Origin: a virus
Length of the DNA: 22,069 bases
Virus record (IMG/VR): IMGVR_UViG_3300030060_003110
Location: 20,813 to 42,881 of that record
Reading direction: 5' to 3' (one strand)
Under the pieces are notes generated by a model that worked only from the letters and a program-made list of their open reading frames with translations, had not been told where the DNA came from and searched no databases. Made by a program: the position numbers and the translations under genes. How positions within the stretch are numbered: position 1 is the stretch's first letter; every line of letters begins with the position of its first letter. Of this stretch, positions 13,133 to 21,301 are shown piece after piece.

Positions 13133-15679
13133 CTATTCTTCAGTAGGAAGGGGTAATTTGTTATACCTATCTTCATAAATATTCCATTTTCCTTCATCTC
13201 CCTCTTTATCAGCAGGAGTTTGTTTGAATCCAGTCCATGCAAGCCACATTTTTTCTCCATCCACATCTAAGACTCTATAATGCATTTTAGTTTCAAACTT
13301 GTTTCCTTCTAAGAAATATTCATGGTAGCCGTCTCTTTGAATACCTAATCTTATTTTACCAGAATCGACAACCTTTCCTTTAGTTACAGTTTTTGCTACT
13401 TCTGCTGGATATTTACCAGCAGCCCCGAATAAATCAAACATCTCTTCTTCATTCTCAATATCAATTGTCCAAAACATATTTTCTGTCTTTAATTTAATTG
13501 CTAATGTTAAGTTATCATCTTCTCTAGCATATAATTTAAATTCACCTTCTCTTAATTCAGGAGGTGTTTTATATTCACCTTCAACGAGTTTAATATCTTC
13601 TTTCATGATTTCTTCTTCCTGCATAATTTTATCATCATCAGCAGAAATTTTACCATTCTTTTCACTAATGCCATCTCTAAGAATTATCCACTTCTTTAAC
13701 TTCTTTACATCAGATTCAAGAACATCTTCGTATAAATCTTTATGTTCTTTCACTAAAAAGTTATGCAGTTCTTTAGGAGTTTTATCTCCCCTTTCTTTTA
13801 AGTGCTGAAAAGAAGCCACAGTCAAATCGCTTTGCTTAGACTTCATAATATCAATCGCTTGTTGTTTCCACATATCTAAATCCATTGTAGCATTCTTAGA
13901 CATTAAATTATCTTCTTCATATCCATAAATAGTAAAGCCATCCAAATCATATTTGATAATTACATTGGCTTCTCCATGAATATGGTCTGTTATTTTAACA
14001 CCTTTTGTAAATGCCTCAACATCATAATTAAGAGACTTCTTAGTATCTTGAGATAATAATTCTAAAGTTACGAGTTTATCAGGATATTCTACTTCAGGAA
14101 TCTCAATAGGCTTTGCTGAGAATAAACTAAAACCATCTCCTTTCTTTTTAACTTCATCAACCTTTACTCGAATAATTTCTCCAACATCAACTGAAATTTT
14201 AGTATTCAATGCTTTGCCTACATTTAAATAATGTCTCTTATCTATTTCAACAGCACCAGTCATTTCTTCATCAACTGGCCCAACACCAACAGTATAAGAA
14301 TAAAGATTACTTTTTGTCTTTTTCTTTTCTAAAACAATAACATCTAAATCTACAAACTTCTTTAATTTAATCCACTTAGGATTTTTCTTTGTTCCGATGT
14401 AATATGTTGAAGTAGAATCTTTGATAACTACTCCTTCAGATGTAGGAATTTCCATCATTTCTTCGGCATACTTTTCAATATCCTTTAAGTTGTCTGCTTG
14501 ACGAGTATCTTTCTTTGATGGATAAGCAATCGCTTCTCCTGATTTAGCAGAATAATTGTTAAATAAAATTGTCATTCTATTTTCTAATTCTTCATCTGCT
14601 AATGTTTGTGCTTCATGTCGAATAATATCAAAAACATGGCATTTTAATTTAGCCTCTTTATATTTATCTTTAAATACATGAGCGATAGTATCGGCTCTAT
14701 GAAGAGGTTCATCCCCATCAAAGAGAACCAATTCGCCATCAAAAATACAATCACCGTATTCTTTCTTTTTTAATTCCTCAGTCTGTTCTTTACATTTATC
14801 AGAAATGTCCTTACCATTATAAGAATAAATAGTAACTTTATCGTCAATTTTATGTAATTGCACTCTCATGCCATCATACTTTTCTTGAACATACCAATTA
14901 CCACTAAAGCCCTTTAATTCTTCAATATCCTTAACTTCAAAAATTCTATACATTGGTTTATTAGGAATAATAAATTGAGAGATGGATTTTTTCTCATCAT
15001 TAGGAACAGACTTCTCTACTCCCTCAATATCTTTCAATTCTTCCCAATCCTTCTCTTCATTCTTAGAAAAGAAAATTAGTTCCAACATATCCATAGCAGC
15101 CTTTACTTTGGATTCGACCTTCTTTGAGTCTTTTCCATCCCCATAATGCTCAATAATATAGAGGGCTATGTCATCCGATTCTATGTCAAGTCCTCTAAGA
15201 CCCTCCGTAATTGTGTCGGGTTGCATCCCTTTAACGCTGTAAATGTCAGCAGATAGGGCTTTATTGTCATCCCTTAGAGCATAATGCACAAATTTAACCA
15301 TGCTTTCTGGATTATCCAGTAATTCTTCAAGGACATTATCCTTGAACATAGAAGCGAATGGGTCGGCAACAATAGAAGATGAATAGCGAAGCAATTTTAT
15401 TTTTTCATACAGTTCCTTCGCTTGTCTTGAAGTAGGGTCTTTTGTGTCCTTATCTTCTAAATCCTTCTCATCAATGAAGTTTCTCATTTCCTTTCCTGCG
15501 GCATCTGATTCTTCATATGATTCAGTAATCATATCAACCGCTTTACGCCAACGACCCGAATATTCTGTTGGGTCGTGAATAGCAGATAAATAGGCTACTC
15601 TTGTCTTTTCAAATAGACGAAGAATTTCTTGGGAAGGTTGCTTATCCTTCTCAATAGAAGCCAATTTCATACGAATCAT
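13133..15679 (-). CDS. ATP-dependent DNA ligase with long terminal extensions
   Basis: The 848-aa enzyme carries the nucleotidyltransferase motifs in order: I EKYDGMR (K267 the adenylated Lys), III IFDGELV (312-318), IIIa HVFDII (348-353), IV EGVVIK (415-420) and V WIKLKK (436-441). An OB-fold region follows to about 530. It would seal nicks using ATP. Residues 1-250 are helical and are not an evident ligase DNA-binding domain. Residues about 712-820 faintly resemble the LigD 3'-phosphoesterase fold (GKVVDSGKIRLGI, then HEYFLEGNKF, MWLAWTGFK) but lack its catalytic His pair, so that activity is unlikely. The ATG at 15679 overlaps the previous stop (ATGA). Placement between portal and protease genes is unusual for a replication enzyme. 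Confidence 0.85.
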   Translation of the reverse strand: MIRMKLASIEKDKQPSQEILRLFEKTRVAYLSAIHDPTEYSGRWRKAVDMITESYEESDAAGKEMRNFIDEKDLEDKDTKDPTSRQAKELYEKIKLLRYSSSIVADPFASMFKDNVLEELLDNPESMVKFVHYALRDDNKALSADIYSVKGMQPDTITEGLRGLDIESDDIALYIIEHYGDGKDSKKVESKVKAAMDMLELIFFSKNEEKDWEELKDIEGVEKSVPNDEKKSISQFIIPNKPMYRIFEVKDIEELKGFSGNWYVQEKYDGMRVQLHKIDDKVTIYSYNGKDISDKCKEQTEELKKKEYGDCIFDGELVLFDGDEPLHRADTIAHVFKDKYKEAKLKCHVFDIIRHEAQTLADEELENRMTILFNNYSAKSGEAIAYPSKKDTRQADNLKDIEKYAEEMMEIPTSEGVVIKDSTSTYYIGTKKNPKWIKLKKFVDLDVIVLEKKKTKSNLYSYTVGVGPVDEEMTGAVEIDKRHYLNVGKALNTKISVDVGEIIRVKVDEVKKKGDGFSLFSAKPIEIPEVEYPDKLVTLELLSQDTKKSLNYDVEAFTKGVKITDHIHGEANVIIKYDLDGFTIYGYEEDNLMSKNATMDLDMWKQQAIDIMKSKQSDLTVASFQHLKERGDKTPKELHNFLVKEHKDLYEDVLESDVKKLKKWIILRDGISEKNGKISADDDKIMQEEEIMKEDIKLVEGEYKTPPELREGEFKLYAREDDNLTLAIKLKTENMFWTIDIENEEEMFDLFGAAGKYPAEVAKTVTKGKVVDSGKIRLGIQRDGYHEYFLEGNKFETKMHYRVLDVDGEKMWLAWTGFKQTPADKEGDEGKWNIYEDRYNKLPLPTEE

Positions 15680-16212
15680 CTATTTCTTTCGTATTCAGGG
15701 TCTAATGTTTCTCCCGAATATTCTGAATCATAAAATTTAGTTTGTTCAGGGACTTGGGATAATTCCTTTTCAAGAGCCGATAACTTTTGGTTAATCTCAA
15801 CCATTTTATCCATAATTGCAGGTTGCTCACTAATCTTGGCTTCTTTGATTTGCTTAGCCATACCAGAAAGCATAGCACTAAGACCATCAATTTGACTAAT
15901 TAACTTAACTCTCTTCTCATCATCTAAGAAAGGATTAGTTTCGTAATCTTCAGGTAGAATGTTCTTTAACAACATGACCATTTTAGTAATTTCTCCTGCA
16001 TAAGCATGAAAAGTAGTTGGCCCATCATTTGATTCTGCCTTGTAGTTATAGTTTTCAGCCTTTGGTCGCTTTAATTTAACTGCTTCTGAATCATCATCTT
16101 CAGGATTTCTGTTATTATCCATTATGGACTGATAAAGAATTTCTTTGGCTTCTCTTGCCTTTTGAATCATAAGGCTAATCTTTCGTTCTTCTCTTGTTAC
16201 TCTCTCAGGCAT
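15676..16212 (-). CDS. 178-aa helical protein upstream of the ligase, unknown
   Basis: The protein is charged and helical. It has a basic N-terminal helix (MPERVTREERKISLMIQKAR), a Asp/Glu-rich link and a C-terminal coiled coil (ISQIDGLSAMLSGMAKQIKE, DKMVEINQKLSALEKELSQ). The start at 16212 lies after GGAGTGATTTAA, within which the preceding gene stops. Its own stop overlaps the ligase start (ATGA), so the two are translationally coupled and may work together. A scaffold- or chaperone-like role is possible. No family is recognised. Confidence 0.55.
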   Translation of the reverse strand: MPERVTREERKISLMIQKAREAKEILYQSIMDNNRNPEDDDSEAVKLKRPKAENYNYKAESNDGPTTFHAYAGEITKMVMLLKNILPEDYETNPFLDDEKRVKLISQIDGLSAMLSGMAKQIKEAKISEQPAIMDKMVEINQKLSALEKELSQVPEQTKFYDSEYSGETLDPEYERNR

Positions 16213-16217
16213 TTAAA

Positions 16218-16463
16218 TCACTCCATCTTTGAAACCATCTTGTGAATTTCCGACCAATCCATACTTGAAACATCAGTAGTAGGTAATGAATCCATACCAC
16301 CGACTGTATTATCAATAGCAGGTGTAGGGCTTTGAGAAACAACTAAACCTGCCTTCATTAAAAGGCTATCTTTTGCATAAATGGTCTTTTCCAATGCTTC
16401 AACCTTAGCAGTTAAAGCCTTAATGATTTCTAATACGTCTTTGTTAATACTTTCTTCTGTCAT
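16218..16463 (-). CDS. 81-aa coiled-coil protein with scaffold-like C-terminal tag
   Basis: Residues 8-30 form a short coiled coil (LEIIKALTAKVEALEKTIY). A flexible Ser/Pro/Thr linker follows, then the C terminus SMDWSEIHKMVSKME. The final segment is almost identical to the scaffold's end (EMDWADIHKMVGGNL), and both are preceded by LPT and an Asp. The linker-plus-tag layout suggests that the tag docks to a common partner, most simply the capsid protein. The gene overlaps its predecessor by ATGA, and the ribosome binding site AAGGAGGAAAAG is strong. No known family is recognised. Confidence 0.65.
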   Translation of the reverse strand: MTEESINKDVLEIIKALTAKVEALEKTIYAKDSLLMKAGLVVSQSPTPAIDNTVGGMDSLPTTDVSSMDWSEIHKMVSKME

Positions 16464-16825
16464 CTCTTTTCCTCCTTCTTTCCGCTAGGATGCACTAAGT
16501 CTCTTAATTGTCTGTAAAGAAGTTCATACTCTTTACGAAGTTTCGTAGCAGTAGCCACTATATCAATGTTCCTTTCATCCATTGACTTCATTTTCTTATT
16601 TAACTTCTTATCTGATTTAATTAATTCCAATTCTTTAAGAGTAGAAATTAATTCACCCAGTTTAGTAAAATCTTGACCGAAAAATTCCGTTGGTTCAGCC
16701 GCTTGAAGAGTTTTCTTTAACTTCTTTCTTCCTTTGGCATCTAAAGAATCAAGCAGTTTCTTAGGTCTTTTTTTCTCTTCTTTGAGAATAAAATTTTCTC
16801 CTTTTCCATAGTAATCCCATGTCAT
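16460..16825 (-). CDS. 121-aa basic helical protein, unknown
   Basis: It begins MTWDYYGKGENFILKEEKK and continues with Lys-rich helices (DAKGRKKLKKTLQAAEP) and an amphipathic helix at the C terminus (ATKLRKEYELLYRQLRDLV). The ATG overlaps the stop of the 537-aa upstream gene (ATGA), and its own stop overlaps the next start in the same way. The N-terminal Trp followed by ILK resembles other short proteins in this window. The charge pattern fits a DNA- or protein-binding virion component. No family is recognised. Confidence 0.55.
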   Translation of the reverse strand: MTWDYYGKGENFILKEEKKRPKKLLDSLDAKGRKKLKKTLQAAEPTEFFGQDFTKLGELISTLKELELIKSDKKLNKKMKSMDERNIDIVATATKLRKEYELLYRQLRDLVHPSGKKEEKR

Positions 16826-18435
16826 TCTTCTTCCTCCACATTAGTAAGACTCTTTAATTCTTCAATAATGCTTCCTAATACATTTGTCTTTTCTTGATAC
16901 TTTTCAGATGCTTCTTCAAATTCAGTCATTTTAGCAGCATTAAGAGTAGGGAATCCTTCAAAGAAGCCATCAACCACTCTAATATCAGGATTTTCCATCA
17001 TAAATTCAGTAAAGCCTTGAGTAATCTCTCCTTCTGATTCACGGGTAATTTTAGCCATCTGATTAGAATATCTTCTTAAATAAGACAACAAATTAATGCC
17101 CTTTGTTAATTTTTTCTTAACAGGAGTGGACGGCTCTAGTTCTCTAAACATACCTAAGAACTTTTTAAGTTCTTTAATATTTTCATCTTGGTCAAAAACA
17201 TCAAGGTCTGTCATTAGTCGCTCTATCTTTCTTCTTTCCTGAGCAATTTCTCTTTCTAATTCTTGAGTCGCTTCGCTTAAATACTTATCTTTATTTTCTG
17301 TAATGTCCTTAAAAGTATTAGTTAAGGCTTGAATATCCTTAACTCTTCCCGAAGCAATTACTCTTTTTAGGGAAGAGTTTAACTTTTGTATTTTTCTGCC
17401 GACTATTTTATCTTTATCTTTAAGAAGTTCTTCTAACTGCTTAATTTTATTTTCAAGAAATACTTTAGTTGCCATAACCTGTCTATTATTAGTTTCAACA
17501 TTTTCAATTTTTCTTAATGCTCTTTCATATTGAACATTTACTCCTAAATTAACATCTTTCTTTTTGGCTCTTTCCATCATTTTTAGCCGTTCTCTTTTAA
17601 CCCTTCTTCTATCAACAAGATTTCTAGGCTTTCTGCCATATTTTTGAGTATGTAATAGTTCAAAGACCTTTAAGAAATCAATTGGTTCTTTTCCTTCGAC
17701 TTCAAATGTTAAATCTAAAATACCTTTGAGGGTTCTATCTATTCTATTAACATCAATATCCTTTCCTGTTCTTTCTTCTTCACTTTGGGTTCTATTTATA
17801 TTATATTTTTTACCAGTCAAAATCCCATCAACTAAAAGTTTTCCATATTTATTATTTAGGTAATCAGGGTCTTTTTTAATCAAAGTCAATAAGGTAAGTA
17901 ATTTACTAGATTTTGCAGCAGTAGCACCTAATTTAAGATAATCTTTCATAGCCCCTCTAACTACGGTTACTTTTCTTGTTTTTTCTCTTACTTGTTTTTC
18001 AACAACTTGAACATTTGCTTTTTCAGCAATATCCAAAAGAACATCTTTTTGATAATCTAATTCAGATAGTGCTTTATAAGCATCTTTTTCTTCAGATTGT
18101 CTATTAATTCTTGAACCATAGGCTTCTTCTTCTAATCTTGATTCTCTTTCTGCTTCGGAAGAATAAACTTCTTCTTCGGTTGTTAAATCAGATTCACCTT
18201 CTTCAAGGCTTTGTTGTTCATCAGCCCTTCTTTCTTCTTCCTCTTCTTCATTCTTAGCAATCGTAATATATCTACGATACTCAATCATATTTTGAGAAGT
18301 AAGATTATTTAGTAATGAAGCCTTAATCAAAGAAATATTAGCCCCTTCATTAACTAATGAAGAAGTCTCTTCGTCTAAATTAGCCTTTCTTAAAACATTC
18401 ATCAAAGACTTATCTTTGGCTAATTTATAATACAC
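16822..18435 (-). CDS. 537-aa long helical protein, unknown
   Basis: It starts with GTG at 18435, supported by TGAGGTGATTAA just upstream, and there is no ATG until codon 12. The protein is rich in Glu, Lys and Leu. An acidic stretch lies at about residues 62-110 (NEEEEEERRADEQQSLEEG), a basic patch at about 270-290 (RRRVKRERLKMMERAKKK), and heptad-like coiled coils at about 325-425. It could be an internal head protein, a scaffold partner or a packaging-linked factor, judging from its place after the portal. No enzyme motif is visible. Confidence 0.6.
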   Translation of the reverse strand: MYYKLAKDKSLMNVLRKANLDEETSSLVNEGANISLIKASLLNNLTSQNMIEYRRYITIAKNEEEEEERRADEQQSLEEGESDLTTEEEVYSSEAERESRLEEEAYGSRINRQSEEKDAYKALSELDYQKDVLLDIAEKANVQVVEKQVREKTRKVTVVRGAMKDYLKLGATAAKSSKLLTLLTLIKKDPDYLNNKYGKLLVDGILTGKKYNINRTQSEEERTGKDIDVNRIDRTLKGILDLTFEVEGKEPIDFLKVFELLHTQKYGRKPRNLVDRRRVKRERLKMMERAKKKDVNLGVNVQYERALRKIENVETNNRQVMATKVFLENKIKQLEELLKDKDKIVGRKIQKLNSSLKRVIASGRVKDIQALTNTFKDITENKDKYLSEATQELEREIAQERRKIERLMTDLDVFDQDENIKELKKFLGMFRELEPSTPVKKKLTKGINLLSYLRRYSNQMAKITRESEGEITQGFTEFMMENPDIRVVDGFFEGFPTLNAAKMTEFEEASEKYQEKTNVLGSIIEELKSLTNVEEEE

Positions 18436-18444
18436 TTAATCACC

Positions 18445-18669
18445 TCAAAATGGAATGTTTTCTTTCTTTCCTCTTTTCTTAGAGGGTAATAGAATAACAT
18501 CGGGGTTATCTGCCGAAGAAGGTAAAGCCTTATGAGAAGTATCTGGTGGTAATCCGACAGACATATCTCGGTTTTTCTTTACTTTATTATTTTGTTGTGC
18601 AGTTAAAGCCTTTACTTGGGCTAATTCTTTTGTTAATCTTCTTTGCTTTTGGTTTAAATCTTCGCTCAT
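18445..18669 (-). CDS. 74-aa basic protein downstream of the portal, unknown
   Basis: The small protein has a helical N terminus (MSEDLNQKQRRLTKELAQVK) and a disordered Pro/Ser tail ending KKRGKKENIPF. Its ATG overlaps the stop of the preceding gene (ATGA) and its stop overlaps the ribosome binding site of the next. No motif is recognised. It is more likely a real gene than chance because of the tight overlaps on both sides. Confidence 0.5.
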   Translation of the reverse strand: MSEDLNQKQRRLTKELAQVKALTAQQNNKVKKNRDMSVGLPPDTSHKALPSSADNPDVILLPSKKRGKKENIPF

Positions 18670-18947
18670 ATTGTTGCCTCCATTAAATTACCTTGTGTGC
18701 TTTCTAAAATTTGAATAAGTTCTTCTCTTGACATTTGACCAATTTTATCCATAACGGCATCCATTAAATCTTCTCTTGTCATTTCAGCCAATTCGTCTAG
18801 TTCTTCCCCAAACATAGAATCAAATTCAGGTTCATCTGTTCTCCCTACTGGAGCAATATTAGGCTTTCCACCAGCAATTCTAGTTTGTGGTTTCTTTCTT
18901 TGCCTTCTATCTTGCATATTCTTTAATATTACTTCTCGCCAATCCAT
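18666..18947 (-). CDS. Small acidic-basic protein with N-terminal DWREVILK motif
   Basis: The protein begins MDWREVILKNMQDRRQRKK. It then has a basic, Gly/Pro-rich linker and an acidic helical C-terminal half (EELDELAEMTREDLMDAVMD, then REELIQILESTQGNL). A TTG at 18956 could extend it by three residues, but the ATG at 18947, just after the portal stop, is simpler. The N-terminal motif matches the C-terminal tag of the scaffold in its MDW..I/V..K core. The acidic half resembles small assembly chaperones. No family is recognised. Confidence 0.55.
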   Translation of the reverse strand: MDWREVILKNMQDRRQRKKPQTRIAGGKPNIAPVGRTDEPEFDSMFGEELDELAEMTREDLMDAVMDKIGQMSREELIQILESTQGNLMEATI

Positions 18948-18948
18948 T

Positions 18949-20589
18949 TTAACCAACTCTTCTTTCTGTTCTTTTATCGTTGTTTTGATTTCCAGCGTCT
19001 AACGGCAATCCCGACATTCGCTTATCGGGTGCTACGTTCATCGAGGGTTTATTTCTTGTGGTCGCAGGGTTCTCCTGTGGCTTGCTTCCGCCCTGTAAAG
19101 CCTGTTCTTGCATTTGTCCCATTTGTGAAGCATCAATGTTTGTTCCTGCATAGGGGTCAGTTTCAGTTTTTCCTTCTTCTCCCTGTCCTTCAGGCGGTGC
19201 TTCGGGTTCAGGCTTCTTAAAGGTAAATTGACCATCTTCATCCATATCAACCTCAAAGCCTAAATTCTTTGTTGATGCAGCAATATTGACTTCAATCTCA
19301 CGCTTACGAAGAACAGCAATTTCATCCTCTTCTTCGCTTGGAGGTAGTTTTAAATTCCAATCTGTAATACCAAATTGTTTTACAAGGAATGGGAAAACAT
19401 AATTATTATAGACAGTCTGTGCTTTTTGAACGGCTCTATTTGTAACAAGAATTTGCATACCTTCATTGTTTAATCCACCGCTTGTAGTATTATCAGCCAT
19501 GAATACCTTGCTTACACCATAAAATGCTGAGATTCTATCTCTCAAATCATCTTTAACAGACACATAATCCATCTCTTTTAGACTGTCCATGAATTTAATC
19601 CATTCAACCGCACCTTTCCCTCCTTCTGCTTCAATTCCCATAACAGGAATAAAGTGAGGGTCGGCCTCCATCTTTTCTTTTACTGAACGCCAAAAGGAAC
19701 GCATTGAATCCATATTTCTGGTTTGAACTGCAAGTAATCCTCTTGGCATTCTACTCTTAGTATATGATTGATTAACATAGTTTTCCATAGCAATAAGAGT
19801 CATAATATTGTTAAATAAAGTAATAACTGGAGACATACCATAAAGACGAGAAGGACTGTATTTACTAAAATGTAGCACTTCTCCTTTCAAAAAGTGCTGG
19901 TCATCTCCATTTACTCTATTTACATAGTGAATAGGGAATAAATGACTATTACAAATCTCACACTTTTCATGTGGGTCTTTGTGAATAACACCACGATGAT
20001 TTACACAAGTAAAACCTTTTGTTCCTCTTTGTCCATTCTCATCGCTATAAATAAACATAGTAACGGGGTCGCCACGATAAACTTCTTTAATACGATGCAT
20101 TCTAATTTTACCATTACCATCAATAAAGTATTCTTTAACAAGAACAATGTAAGCATCATCCATAATGTTTAAATCATCTTCAAGTTCCTGTAATACATCA
20201 ATAAATAACTGCTCGGATTTATTAACATACCCTTCAATAAACTTTTCAGCATATTCTAATTGCTTAACATCAGGAATTTTAAGGTCAGCACTTTCACAAC
20301 GAGAACATTCTTGAACTGGTCTTTTATGTTCTTTACCACAGTTATTACATCGTGCTTCATATGCTTTTTCCCAAACATATCCTCTTCTAAATACTTCTTG
20401 TTTTAATTGAGTAATACAAGTCCTTGCAATAACTGATTGATTAACGATATTGTAGATAATTGGGCCAGTCATCATGTGATTGGTTTCTCTTTCTTGAATA
20501 CCCATGTTGTAGACTTTTCTATCAGCAGGTTTGGGAGTTTGTCTCCTAAACAAGTTAGTGATACTAAATCTTCTTTTTTCTTCAACCAT
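18949..20589 (-). CDS. Portal protein with two zinc knuckles
   Basis: The 546-aa protein carries portal-like patterns: YGMSPVITLFNNIMTLIAM (the stem/helix region), LKEMDYVSVKDDLRDRIS, and YGVSKVFMADNTTSGGLNN followed by a helix. The latter is typical of portal crown/wing regions. Two zinc sites are visible: C81-x2-C84 with C95-x2-C98, and C195-x2-H198 with C210-x2-C213. Most portals have none. The C-terminal ~80 residues are disordered (Gln/Gly/Pro). It forms the dodecameric DNA channel at one vertex and binds the terminase, whose gene is not in the window. The ATG at 20589 follows GGGGGTCTGATTC. Confidence 0.85.
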   Translation of the reverse strand: MVEEKRRFSITNLFRRQTPKPADRKVYNMGIQERETNHMMTGPIIYNIVNQSVIARTCITQLKQEVFRRGYVWEKAYEARCNNCGKEHKRPVQECSRCESADLKIPDVKQLEYAEKFIEGYVNKSEQLFIDVLQELEDDLNIMDDAYIVLVKEYFIDGNGKIRMHRIKEVYRGDPVTMFIYSDENGQRGTKGFTCVNHRGVIHKDPHEKCEICNSHLFPIHYVNRVNGDDQHFLKGEVLHFSKYSPSRLYGMSPVITLFNNIMTLIAMENYVNQSYTKSRMPRGLLAVQTRNMDSMRSFWRSVKEKMEADPHFIPVMGIEAEGGKGAVEWIKFMDSLKEMDYVSVKDDLRDRISAFYGVSKVFMADNTTSGGLNNEGMQILVTNRAVQKAQTVYNNYVFPFLVKQFGITDWNLKLPPSEEEDEIAVLRKREIEVNIAASTKNLGFEVDMDEDGQFTFKKPEPEAPPEGQGEEGKTETDPYAGTNIDASQMGQMQEQALQGGSKPQENPATTRNKPSMNVAPDKRMSGLPLDAGNQNNDKRTERRVG

Positions 20590-20642
20590 GAATCAGACCC
20601 CCTGTTTTATTCCTACGCTATCCTCGCCTATCAACGCTTCGG

Positions 20643-20882
20643 TCAAGGGCTTCCGCTATCCTCAATATCATATCTTTCATTACTTGAACGAAGCATTTCT
20701 TCCAGAATGCCATTTAAGTAAGTGGCTCTTTTTTCAGGTTTCTTAAATCCCAATTTTAAATAATATACAACCATTCTTTGATTGATAGAGGCAAGATTAG
20801 AATACCTAACATATTTGGTTCTATCTCTTGGTAATTCATCATCCAGAATACCATCCTTTAATTTTTTCCATGTCATTGTCAT
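20643..20882 (-). CDS. 79-aa charged protein upstream of the portal, unknown
   Basis: The product starts MTMTWKKLKDGILDDELPR. It is a helical protein with a Tyr/Arg-rich middle (RTKYVRYSNLASINQRMVVYY) that resembles a small regulator or structural protein. The ATG at 20882 overlaps the stop of the zinc-ribbon ORF (ATGA), and GGGTGA lies six bases upstream. A second ATG at 20876 is possible. It again has Trp near the N terminus with a nearby IL, as do several neighbours. No family is recognised. Confidence 0.55.
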   Translation of the reverse strand: MTMTWKKLKDGILDDELPRDRTKYVRYSNLASINQRMVVYYLKLGFKKPEKRATYLNGILEEMLRSSNERYDIEDSGSP

Positions 20883-21013
20883 TTTGATTCACCCATTCCT
20901 TTTGGTCTGTCGTGTGCAATCCAACATAGTTCGCAGAAACTAAATGGCATTTGTCCTTCAATATAACAAATACCACAATAAATAAAATTATGATTTCCTA
21001 ATTGTTTCAACAA
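20879..21013 (-). CDS. 44-aa zinc-ribbon protein
   Basis: A short frame starts at TTG 21013 (or 21010) and ends at TGA 20879. It encodes two Cys pairs, C13-x2-C16 (IYCGICYIEG) and C27-x2-C30 (SFCELCWIAH), the classic layout of a single zinc ribbon. AAGGTGGAA lies immediately upstream of the start, inside the end of the DUF6321-like gene. Its stop overlaps the next ATG (ATGA), so it sits correctly in the operon. It could bind nucleic acid or stabilise a complex. Confidence 0.65.
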   Translation of the reverse strand: MLKQLGNHNFIYCGICYIEGQMPFSFCELCWIAHDRPKGMGESK

Positions 21014-21297
21014 TTCCACCTTCTTCGGGCGGCTCTTGCTTTTTCACTATAAGTGCCATCAGCCCGCTTAAATCCCCTTGACCTTGCACAAAAAGATTTA
21101 CGCCTTTTTGCTGCTTTACCGCCAGGTTTTAATTTACTTGGCTTTTTAGTAACTGGACGCTTTAAATTAGCACCAGTTTCTCTTTTAAATTTAGCACGGC
21201 CTTTCGCACTTAATCCACCAGTCTTTGCGTGAATCTTTTTGTTGTAGCCTTTGAAGGGCTTCTTTTTCTTTTTAAGAATCTCCTGCCATTCTTCCAT
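21007..21297 (-). CDS. DUF6321-like basic protein
   Basis: This 96-aa, extremely Lys/Arg-rich protein carries a pattern I recognise from marine virus and giant-virus proteins assigned to DUF6321: TGGLSAKGRAKFKRETGANL, then GGKAAKRRKSFCARSRGFK and the ending ARAARRRWNC. Its function is unknown; the charge suggests binding of DNA or RNA. The N terminus is MEEWQEILKKKKK, another Trp..ILK start. It follows the winged-helix-like gene closely and ends just after the zinc-ribbon start. Confidence 0.75.
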   Translation of the reverse strand: MEEWQEILKKKKKPFKGYNKKIHAKTGGLSAKGRAKFKRETGANLKRPVTKKPSKLKPGGKAAKRRKSFCARSRGFKRADGTYSEKARAARRRWNC

Positions 21298-21301
21298 TAT
21301 A

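Noticed and set aside
20617-20667. Ten-base direct repeat CGCTATCCTC upstream of the portal gene
   Set aside because: Only two copies, one inside a coding end; too short to call a regulatory or recombination site.
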